Assembly: GCA_044370375.1 (NCBI GenBank)
Contig: JBILVQ010000015.1
Location: 1-25,524, forward strand
Direction of reading: 5' to 3'
DNA length: 25,524 nucleotides
Origin: JBILVQ01 sp044370375
Lineage (GTDB): Bacteria; Bacteroidota; Bacteroidia; UBA4408
Shown: positions 17,122-24,388 of the stretch, one piece after another
Layout of the letters: each line of letters starts with the position of its first letter
Position numbering within the stretch: position 1 is the first letter of the stretch
Made by a program: the position numbers and the translations under genes
The notes under the pieces: generated by a model
What the model was told of the DNA's origin: nothing
What the model saw: the letters and a program-made list of their open reading frames with translations, nothing else
Database searches by the model: none

Positions 17122-20100
17122 TTATCGAACAATAATTTTTTGTTGAATTAACCTTTGACCAACGTTGATTCTAAACAAATAAACCCCGGCACTTAAATTT
17201 TCATTGCAATTTATTTTGGTCGAAATTACTTGTGTAGGTGCTGTAATTTTCCTACCTGCGATATCTTCTATCCACCATTGTGAACCTTCTTGCGGCATAT
17301 GCGATAAACTGATTTCGAAGTTGCCATTGTTTGGATTGGGAAGAATTTTAATGGTGATAATATTTGAAACATCCTCTTTTATTCCATCCGGATTCAAAAC
17401 AGTATTATTCTCCGCATTGTTAGATGAAGAACGCAAGAACTGTGTTCTTGTACTTACGCAGGCACTTGACAATACTGCTTCTACTCTGTAAACAGTATTT
17501 AATCCCGCAACCGGATTGTCATCAACATAATAAGAGATAGGCGCTGTTACCGAATCAAGTAAACTTAAATTCGCAACTGAGCTTCCGGAATAAATGAGGT
17601 AAGAAGAAATATTTTGTGACTGACCTTGGTACTCCGACCAACTTAAGAAACGATCGGTTCCCACTCCCGGTGCAACTTGTAAGTGAATTGATCTTACAAA
17701 GTTTGATGGTGCTGATTCGCCTCCACAAGTATCTAACACCGATATTTTGTAGCGGTCGGGATTTAAATCTGCATCCGATGCAATATCTTCATACTCACTT
17801 AAACTATCGTAGGCAACAGATGCTATTTTTGAATAATTACTGCTGTTGTAAGGAACCTCTTTGTAAACAAAGAATGAATCTATCTCCGTGGTCAATGGCT
17901 TCTCCCAAACTACTGTATGAAAGTTGTTGCTTGGGTTTACCGTTATCATGCATATTTCGGTTGTTGGAACAAGCGATGAAGCAATGTTTACCGGAAGCGA
18001 AACTGCATCGCATCCAACTGCACCCTGACCTGTTACAAAGTAAGTCCCCGCAACATTAACATTGATTGAATTGCCTGTTTGTCCTGTGCTCCATACATAA
18101 GAGGCAAAGTTACCTGTGGCAGTTAAAGTAGCATTTAATTGTCCGCAAAAACCATTGCCTCCTGCAACCGCAATAAGCGGTGGCGTTTGAGCAGGTAAAT
18201 TGAAATTAACATTTACAGGGGCCGAGGCAACTGCACATCCTAAAACATTGGTGGCGGTGATGGTATAAAATCCGGGCAATATTGCACTGAAGGTTGGGTT
18301 AACTTCGCCTCCCAATGGAATACCATTTCTATTCCATTGCAGCAAAGAACCTACAGGATAATTTGCGGCTGATAAAAGAACGCTTCCACCCAAACAAGCA
18401 TTGGTTAAACCCGTTGGTGTAGTGGTTGGTGTAAAGCCACATGAGCCTCCGCCCGGTACATTACAGATAATGGTTTGCGCACTGTTGTTGGGATCAAACA
18501 CACTGATAGCACAACCCAATGCTGGGTCTTGTATGGTTAAGCCAACGTTGTAAACTCCGTTGTTTGCATAGGTATGATTAACGCTTGGGCTATTATCTGC
18601 CAAAATACTTCCATCGCCAAAAGCCCAAATAAAATCTGCATTGCCTGCATTGGTAGTAGTATTGGTGAAAGTTGCCGTTAAGGGTGCAGTAGTTAAATTG
18701 TTGCTGGCAATAGTAAAAGAAGGAGTAGGAAGGGTAACTACTGTAATGCTAATATTATTTGAATTGGCATTGTTGGGCACTGCACAAGAAGCACTGCTCA
18801 ACAACTCACAACTTACCACATCGCCATTGGCTAAAGTAGCACTCGAAAACGCTGCGGAGTTAACACCAACATTGCTTCCATTGATCTTCCATTGATAGGT
18901 GGGTGATGCACCAGCATTGGTGGAATTCGCCATAAAAGAAACCAAGGTGCCTGTACAAACATTGGTAGCTGATGAGGCAATGGATATAGCAGGAACCAAA
19001 ATAGAATCTACCGTAACCACAATTGTATTTGATGTTAATGTACCGGAGGTATCAACAATGCTTACAAAATAATTTCCGCTATTACTTACAACAATACTTT
19101 GGGATGTATCACCAGTGTTCCACAGGTTGCCGGTTGAAAAATTAGAGGTTAGGGTAACCGATGCGCCTGCGCAAAAAGTTGTAGGTCCGGAGGCAATGAT
19201 GAATGGTTGGCTGGAGCTAGTAACATTAATGTAGCAAATCTGAATTTCAGAATCAGAACCAATGGCATTACTTGAAGTTAATTCAACCTGATAACATCCG
19301 GGTGTGTTGTAAACAATGCCGTTAGGGTTTTGGCTAGATGAGCTTCCGGGAGAACCACCTGGAAAAACCCAACTCCAGGAGGTGGGGGAATTGGTACTTA
19401 AATCTGTAAAGTTAACCGATTGACCCGTGGTTATATTTACATTATTAGCAGTGAATGAGGCTACCGGAGCACCACCCGCGGCAGTTACATTGATGTAACA
19501 AGTATCTGTATAAGTATCGCTACCAAAAGCATTGTTTACGGTTAGTGTTACGGGATAACAACCGGGTGTAAAGTAACATACACCATTGACATTTTGACTG
19601 GTATCTGTGGCTAAGCTTGACCCGGGAAATTGCCAATTAAATGAGGTTGGATTATTGGTGCTGGTGTTGGTAAAGTTAACACAAGAGCCGGCGGTGATAT
19701 TGGTGTTGTTGGCAGTGAAAGAAGCAACGGGAGCATTACCGGCGGCAGTTACATTGATGTAACAAGTATCTGTATAAGTATCGCTACCAAAAGCATTGCT
19801 TACGGTTAGTGTTACGGGATAACAACCGGGGGTTAAGTAACATACACCATTAACATTTTGACTGGTATCTGTGGGTAAACTTGACCCGGGAAATTGCCAA
19901 TTAAATGAGGTTGGATTATTGGTGCTGGTGTTTGTAAAGTTAACACAAGAGCCGGCGGTGATGTTGGTGTTGTTGGCAGTGAAAGAAGCAACGGGAGCAT
20001 TACCGGCGGCAGTTACATTGATGTAACAAGTATCTGTATAAGTATCGCTACCAAAAGCATTGCTTACGGTTAGTGTTACTGCATAACAACCGGGAGTAAA

Positions 20101-20895
20101 GTAACATACACCATTTACATTTTGACTGGTATCGGTAGCTAAGCTTGACCCGGGAAATTGCCAATCAAATGAGCTTGGATTATTGGTACTTGTGTTGGTA
20201 AAGTTAACACAAGAGCCGGCTGTAATGTTGGTGTTGTTGGCAGTGAATGAGGAAACGGGAGGAGCGGAAGGATTGGCAAGAACCGTAAATGAGTTTGCCA
20301 AAACGAGAGGACCATTAATAGTGTTTGTTACATTGGTGTGATAAAATCCGGTTGGAATTCCAAAAGGCAAATCGAACTGAACAAGCAAATCGTTGGCAGA
20401 ATTAATGATCAAAGAAGTGGATGGAATAGAATCAAGCCCTTGGTTCAACCAAACTTGAGTGGTACTGGTTCCTTGTCCAAAATTTGTTCCTTGTCCGGTA
20501 ATAGAAACACTCAGACTGCTTCCTTCCATTGCACTATTTGGCGAAATAGAATTAATAACCGGAGGTGTCACGACTATATAACAAATACTGGTAAAAAAAT
20601 CACTCCCAGAGCTATTAAATACGGTTAAAGAAACGGAGTAACAACCCGGTGTTGAATAGCAGATATTGGACGGGTTTTGTGAAATACTAAATGGGGAATT
20701 TGAACCGGGGAATTCCCATAGCCAAGAGGTTGGGGAATTAAGGCTTTGATCGAAAAAATTCACACAAGACCCTGCATAAATGTTTGTGCTACTTGCTGAA
20801 ATTGCCGCAGTGGGCTCACCGGATGAAACTTCAAAACCAAAGGAAGGAATTGAAAGGAACAAAACAGTAAAAATCAAAAAATAGAAATTTTTCAT
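17122..20895 (-). CDS. giant secreted tandem-PKD protein with T9SS sorting domain
   Basis: A 1257-residue protein. The signal peptide is about 1-20. An N-terminal PKD-like domain (about 28-110) is followed by an IPT/TIG-like domain (about 113-207; I-N-S-I-S-P-N-S-A, S-I-T-G-Q-G-T-N-F-G). Three near-identical 88-residue PKD domains (about 212-475) and a diverged fourth (476-562) come next, then Ig-like domains. From about 718 it carries the shared stalk: PKD with W-A-F-G-D-G, two Ig-like domains, FN3-like pair. The T9SS domain is about 1178-1257 (L-P-N-P-N-N-G-N-F, W-W-I-E-D-I-A-G-R-K-I). The four N-terminal Cys-rich PKD domains have four cysteines each, unusual for PKD and fitting oxidative folding in the periplasm. 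No enzyme motif is visible; a surface adhesin or matrix role is inferred. It lies 72 bases after the 359-residue gene and 21 bases before the 1435-residue gene. Confidence 0.9.
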   Translation of the reverse strand: MKNFYFLIFTVLFLSIPSFGFEVSSGEPTAAISASSTNIYAGSCVNFFDQSLNSPTSWLWEFPGSNSPFSISQNPSNICYSTPGCYSVSLTVFNSSGSDFFTSICYIVVTPPVINSISPNSAMEGSSLSVSITGQGTNFGQGTSTTQVWLNQGLDSIPSTSLIINSANDLLVQFDLPFGIPTGFYHTNVTNTINGPLVLANSFTVLANPSAPPVSSFTANNTNITAGSCVNFTNTSTNNPSSFDWQFPGSSLATDTSQNVNGVCYFTPGCYAVTLTVSNAFGSDTYTDTCYINVTAAGNAPVASFTANNTNITAGSCVNFTNTSTNNPTSFNWQFPGSSLPTDTSQNVNGVCYLTPGCYPVTLTVSNAFGSDTYTDTCYINVTAAGNAPVASFTANNTNITAGSCVNFTNTSTNNPTSFNWQFPGSSLATDTSQNVNGVCYFTPGCYPVTLTVNNAFGSDTYTDTCYINVTAAGGAPVASFTANNVNITTGQSVNFTDLSTNSPTSWSWVFPGGSPGSSSSQNPNGIVYNTPGCYQVELTSSNAIGSDSEIQICYINVTSSSQPFIIASGPTTFCAGASVTLTSNFSTGNLWNTGDTSQSIVVSNSGNYFVSIVDTSGTLTSNTIVVTVDSILVPAISIASSATNVCTGTLVSFMANSTNAGASPTYQWKINGSNVGVNSAAFSSATLANGDVVSCELLSSASCAVPNNANSNNISITVVTLPTPSFTIASNNLTTAPLTATFTNTTTNAGNADFIWAFGDGSILADNSPSVNHTYANNGVYNVGLTIQDPALGCAISVFDPNNSAQTIICNVPGGGSCGFTPTTTPTGLTNACLGGSVLLSAANYPVGSLLQWNRNGIPLGGEVNPTFSAILPGFYTITATNVLGCAVASAPVNVNFNLPAQTPPLIAVAGGNGFCGQLNATLTATGNFASYVWSTGQTGNSINVNVAGTYFVTGQGAVGCDAVSLPVNIASSLVPTTEICMITVNPSNNFHTVVWEKPLTTEIDSFFVYKEVPYNSSNYSKIASVAYDSLSEYEDIASDADLNPDRYKISVLDTCGGESAPSNFVRSIHLQVAPGVGTDRFLSWSEYQGQSQNISSYLIYSGSSVANLSLLDSVTAPISYYVDDNPVAGLNTVYRVEAVLSSACVSTRTQFLRSSSNNAENNTVLNPDGIKEDVSNIITIKILPNPNNGNFEISLSHMPQEGSQWWIEDIAGRKITAPTQVISTKINCNENLSAGVYLFRINVGQRLIQQKIIVR
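17371..18254 (-). repeat. long direct repeat, copy 1
   Basis: This stretch aligns base for base, at a constant offset of 7270, with 24641-25524. I count about 32 substitutions in 884 positions by eye (about 96% identity) and no indel. It encodes the second Ig-like domain and the FN3-like pair, up to the linker N-P-D-G-I-K-E-D before the sorting domain. Similarity ends abruptly at 17371. The other edge is not visible because copy 2 runs off the window. Confidence 0.95.
19471..20262 (-). repeat. three tandem 264-bp PKD-domain repeats
   Basis: Three head-to-tail units of exactly 264 bases (88 codons) are nearly identical in DNA; for instance the same CAGTTACATTGATGTAACA block starts at 19482, 19746 and 20010. 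The protein units differ at only a few positions (for example S-S-F-D-W versus T-S-F-N-W, and L-A-T-D versus L-P-T-D). A fourth, clearly diverged unit adjoins on the C-terminal side (19470 down to about 19210). Confidence 0.95.
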
Positions 20896-20967
20896 TTTAT
20901 TTGAACGGGGGAATAAAGGTTATTAGAGAAATTATCGAATCTTTTATTTTGCATTGATTCAAAAAAA

Positions 20968-22047
20968 TTAACGTTTAAATATTTTCTCAACTTGCAAACC
21001 CATGGCAGATTTGATCTTTAAGAAATATAATCCGGAAGAAACATTTCTAAAGTCTATGGTTTTATGCTCTTGATTAACGCCAGCATTTAAAATACTTTCC
21101 ATAGAAATAATTTTGCCGTTAATATCTATTACTTCAATTTCAAATGGTACGGATTTAGAACAATATACAGTGGTGTTTTCATCAACCATGTTTGGAAAAA
21201 CTACAAATTCTTTTTTGCGGGAGTTTTCTTTATCGCTAATCCTTACGGGTACGTTAGCAGCGTTATCAAAAGCAATCTTTTGAATAGTTGTGTTTCCATT
21301 TGCTGTCGTGGTATCATAGCTAATACCGTAATGTGCCAAACTTACAGGGAAATAGTCAGCGGAAATCCACCAATATGAAGTGGAATTTGTTTGACTCACT
21401 GTGGAAGAAGGGAAACCTACAATCACTGTGGAATCTATTGTATGGGTTTCTACTTTAAGCCTCAGGGTATTTGTTAAATAATTGGTTGTGGTAACAAGCT
21501 CACCATAACCATCAACAAAATAATTAATGGTTCCCGTTTGAAAGGTATTCAATGTTAAGCCCCCTGTTTGAAAGGTGGCGGTCCCGGCAAAAGTGTCGGT
21601 AAAGCTTTGATTATACGAAAGAGGAAATGATATTACCGTTTTGGGGTTACTAAAATTCAAAACATAATCGTTTCCGTTGCTCGTTGTTCCGTAACCAAGG
21701 TAATCCAATTTATTTGAATCTTTAAAATAAAAGGAGTGCGTAGAGGATGTTCCATTAGGTCGGTTGGTTCTGGTATTTGCAAGCGGAAAATCAGCAGAAA
21801 AAGGACTCCCGGAGGAATTAGAAACTGTAATAAAACTATTGGGAAAAATTAAGGGGGCAGATGAAAAATCCCAAAATTGTGCCGCTCCTGCTGACCCCTC
21901 GGTTAAAGACCCAATATCAACTTCATAACTTTGAAAATTAAATCCGGGCACCAAGAAATTACTTTGGTTTAAGATTGGCTGAGCATCACAAATAGCGGCA
22001 AACAAAAAACTTGCGAAAAAAATTGTTGCGTTTAAAATTAATTTCAT
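20968..22047 (-). CDS. secreted 359-residue protein with T9SS sorting domain
   Basis: The signal peptide is about 1-22 (ending C-D-A|Q). Residues about 23-265 form a beta-rich domain with A-A-Q-F-W-D-F-S, Y-L-G-Y-G and a late S-Y-W-W-I-S-A-D-Y-F-P-V segment; I have seen similar architecture in unnamed exported Bacteroidota proteins but can assign no function. The C-terminus (about 278-359) is a T9SS type A domain: F-V-V-F-P-N-M-V-D-E-N-T, I-D-I-N-G-K-I-I, V-S-S-G-L-Y-F-L-K-I-K and a basic terminal K-I-F-K-R. It lacks the W-x-E-D motif of its giant neighbours and lacks their stalk. It lies 53 bases downstream of the O-antigen ligase-like gene, with a candidate promoter of its own in that gap, and 72 bases upstream of the tandem-PKD gene. 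Confidence 0.85.
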   Translation of the reverse strand: MKLILNATIFFASFLFAAICDAQPILNQSNFLVPGFNFQSYEVDIGSLTEGSAGAAQFWDFSSAPLIFPNSFITVSNSSGSPFSADFPLANTRTNRPNGTSSTHSFYFKDSNKLDYLGYGTTSNGNDYVLNFSNPKTVISFPLSYNQSFTDTFAGTATFQTGGLTLNTFQTGTINYFVDGYGELVTTTNYLTNTLRLKVETHTIDSTVIVGFPSSTVSQTNSTSYWWISADYFPVSLAHYGISYDTTTANGNTTIQKIAFDNAANVPVRISDKENSRKKEFVVFPNMVDENTTVYCSKSVPFEIEVIDINGKIISMESILNAGVNQEHKTIDFRNVSSGLYFLKIKSAMGLQVEKIFKR

Positions 22048-22068
22048 AAAAACATTTCAAGTAGTTGT

Positions 22069-22092
22069 CAAATATAAAAAAAAAAAAACAAA
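22069..22092 (-). promoter_or_regulatory. candidate promoter with homopolymeric T spacer
   Basis: On the minus strand the order is TTTG (22092-22089), twelve T, then TATATTTG (22076-22069), a full match to the TAnnTTTG -7 consensus, 21 bases before the ATG at 22047. The -33-like and -7 elements are only 12 bases apart, shorter than the usual 17-23, and the spacer is a single-base run. It lies just after the stop of the ligase-like gene and could drive the 359-residue gene and those below it. Confidence 0.4.
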
Positions 22093-22100
22093 TAGATTAT

Positions 22101-24215
22101 TTATTCATCAAAAGAATTCAAAACTGATTCAAAATAAGGTCGATTTGCAGTTTTTATACTATCATCCAAAATAAAAAGGGCGTCCCGAATTGCTTGTTGT
22201 TCAAAACCAACATTATCTTTTCTAGATTTTAGATAAACAGATTTAATCCATGCAGGTGAATTACTAATGGCTGTGATAGTCCAATTCAAATCCTCCTGTT
22301 GAATTGAATTTGTCAAATCCAATAAAATGGATTTTAAAACCGTTTGCATAATAAAATTGTAACGAGGATTAATTGTATCCGGAACAATTGTATAAAGTAA
22401 GTCCAGCGCGGCCTTTTTTTTGCCTGAATTAAAGGTTGCAGCACATAAATTCATTCTGGAATCCTGAAATTCCGGACAAAGCAGAAGAGCACGCTCAAAA
22501 TAATAAATTGCATTTTGGTGGTTTCCTTTCAACTCAAAGCAAGAACCAAGATTGTTCAAAACATGTACATGATTGGGATGGTAAATCACAGCGCGTTCAA
22601 AATCTTTTATGGCCCCCTCTAAATTATTCAAATTTAGACTTGCGGATGCTGAATAAAAGGAAACCGGGGTATTCATAGGGTCAATTCTACAATAATTATG
22701 CTCTGCCATTCCTGAGTATTCAATAACTTTCTGCCAATTTTCGTTGGCTCTGAACTGAAGTGCTTTGTTTAGTTGCTTTTCGCCCAAATACCTGTGAAAG
22801 ACGAAAAAACAACAGACCAAGCTAACCATCACAAAAACCAAATAGAAACCCCAAATTAAATATTTGGAAACAGATTTTATTTTCTCTTCGGCAGGTAAAA
22901 CAATGGTACAAACTGCAAAAAGACAAAGCATCAATTGATGTTCGATTCTTTCTTTTGGAAAACTAAAAAAAGAATAAATCAGATAGCCGCTTAGGGAAAA
23001 AATACACAGGAGAAAAAATATCCTCTTGCTTGTTACTGTTTGTTGTTTTGCACTGCCAAAAATTGCAACAAAAAAAGTTACAAGAAATGCCATCCATAAA
23101 AATAATCCTACTACTCCTTGTTCGCTTAAGACCCATAAATAGTCGTTATGCGGTCTTTGATGGAATACGGTCAGATTCTTGGTGTCTAAGCCTGAATATC
23201 CATAAGCAAGCACTTGAATTTTCCAACTCGCAAGGCCGCATCCAACAATTGGATTTTCTTTGAACAATTGAATGGTTTTTTTAGAAAGCTCCATCCGCTC
23301 TTTTCCTGAGCCACTTTTGAATGCCGTAAAACTCACTAGCTGTTTCTTTAGTGCTGAGGATTTATCGAAACTTGAATAAATAACTGCTGATAATAGCACG
23401 AAACCAAGTACAATAAAAAATAATTGCTTTATTCTGTTGGAAAGGCCAAGGACCTTTCCTAATTTAAAAATGTTTGTCTTTTCTATGCTTAAAGTTGCAA
23501 CTAGGAATGTTATTGAACCCAAAACAAAAGCAAGCCACACCGCTCTTGTTAATAATAAAACTAAGAGAATAATATTTAATCCAACAAACAAAACGGCAAA
23601 CCATTTTTTAAATTTCGATGATGAAAAGAACCAATAAGCAGAAAAAGGCAAACTCAAAAAAAGAATTTCAGAAAAAACATTCTTGTTACCAAATTTTCCG
23701 GTAACCATGTATAAAGTAGTGTGGTTTATTCCTACACTTCTTGCCGTATTAAAAAACTCCCAAAACCCTAAAACAATCAACAGGCAATTAAATAGAATAA
23801 ATAGAAACATAACATGCTCAACAAAAAATTTCTCTTTCAAGAAAATGATTGAAAGAAATAAAACGGAACTCGCGAAAAGAAATATCTTGAACCATTCGTA
23901 AATAGCATCATTGAAATTGCTGCTATGAAAAGCCGAAAACAGACTGTATAACAAGTAACAGAAAATTGTTACCACCAACGGACGGGAAATAACATAGCTA
24001 AAGTCTTCTTTGTTTTGCAACGAAATCTTAAATCCCAATAATAAAACAACTAAATTTATTAAACTCCATCCCAAGAACTTTGACGGAAGCGCAATATCAA
24101 TTGTTTCGTTAGAAATAAAAAATTGCAAAAAAAGAAAGGGGGGTGTTAAAAGAAAAAACAATTTTAAGTTTTCACTTAAAATTGTTTTTCTCAAAAACCT
24201 ATTGTTTTCTATCAT
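22101..24215 (-). CDS. O-antigen ligase/polymerase-like membrane protein with C-terminal TPR domain
   Basis: A 704-residue polytopic inner-membrane protein. About ten to twelve hydrophobic helices span residues 15-475. Between them lies a large extracytoplasmic loop (about 285-365) with the Wzy_C/WaaL hallmarks: G-K-E-R-M-E-L around R307, N-P-I-V-G-C-G-L near 321-328 and H-Q-R-P-H-N-D-Y-L-W-V-L-S-E-Q-G near 352-367; a conserved-looking arginine also occurs in L-L-T-R-A-V-W (224). Family members transfer or polymerise lipid-linked glycans in the periplasm. Residues about 480-610 are TPR-like repeats (for example V-L-N-N-L-G-S-C-F-E-L-K-G-N-H-Q-N-A-I), a fusion common in Bacteroidota. Whether it is a WaaL ligase, a Wzy polymerase or a protein O-oligosaccharyltransferase cannot be decided by sequence. 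No glycosyltransferase genes are adjacent; it sits among T9SS cargo genes. Codon use looks more AT-rich than paaA or the propeller gene. Confidence 0.88.
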   Translation of the reverse strand: MIENNRFLRKTILSENLKLFFLLTPPFLFLQFFISNETIDIALPSKFLGWSLINLVVLLLGFKISLQNKEDFSYVISRPLVVTIFCYLLYSLFSAFHSSNFNDAIYEWFKIFLFASSVLFLSIIFLKEKFFVEHVMFLFILFNCLLIVLGFWEFFNTARSVGINHTTLYMVTGKFGNKNVFSEILFLSLPFSAYWFFSSSKFKKWFAVLFVGLNIILLVLLLTRAVWLAFVLGSITFLVATLSIEKTNIFKLGKVLGLSNRIKQLFFIVLGFVLLSAVIYSSFDKSSALKKQLVSFTAFKSGSGKERMELSKKTIQLFKENPIVGCGLASWKIQVLAYGYSGLDTKNLTVFHQRPHNDYLWVLSEQGVVGLFLWMAFLVTFFVAIFGSAKQQTVTSKRIFFLLCIFSLSGYLIYSFFSFPKERIEHQLMLCLFAVCTIVLPAEEKIKSVSKYLIWGFYLVFVMVSLVCCFFVFHRYLGEKQLNKALQFRANENWQKVIEYSGMAEHNYCRIDPMNTPVSFYSASASLNLNNLEGAIKDFERAVIYHPNHVHVLNNLGSCFELKGNHQNAIYYFERALLLCPEFQDSRMNLCAATFNSGKKKAALDLLYTIVPDTINPRYNFIMQTVLKSILLDLTNSIQQEDLNWTITAISNSPAWIKSVYLKSRKDNVGFEQQAIRDALFILDDSIKTANRPYFESVLNSFDE

Positions 24216-24303
24216 CTGAGTTTACCAACAGTCGGTTTCTATTCTCAAAAACCGGTCAAAAATCATTAAGGCAGAATAGGAAATCAGTGCCATCCTGTTT
24301 TCC

Positions 24304-24331
24304 CCAATTTAAACTCCTCCCAATTAACAAA
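24304..24331 (-). promoter_or_regulatory. weak promoter-like pair upstream of the O-antigen ligase-like gene
   Basis: On the minus strand TTTG (24331-24328) is followed after 16 bases by TAAATTGG (24311-24304), one mismatch from TAnnTTTG, leaving a leader of nearly 90 bases before the ATG at 24215. This is the best candidate in the 173-base gap between the partial cargo gene and the ligase-like gene. I see no hairpin terminator there. Confidence 0.25.
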
Positions 24332-24388
24332 CTCTTTTCTTTACACGGTACAACTCAGATGAAATGTGCTACAGAAAATAAGTACATC

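Noticed and set aside
19471..20262. Repeat array as a CRISPR
   Set aside because: The unit is 264 bases with no separate spacers and translates as in-frame PKD domains.
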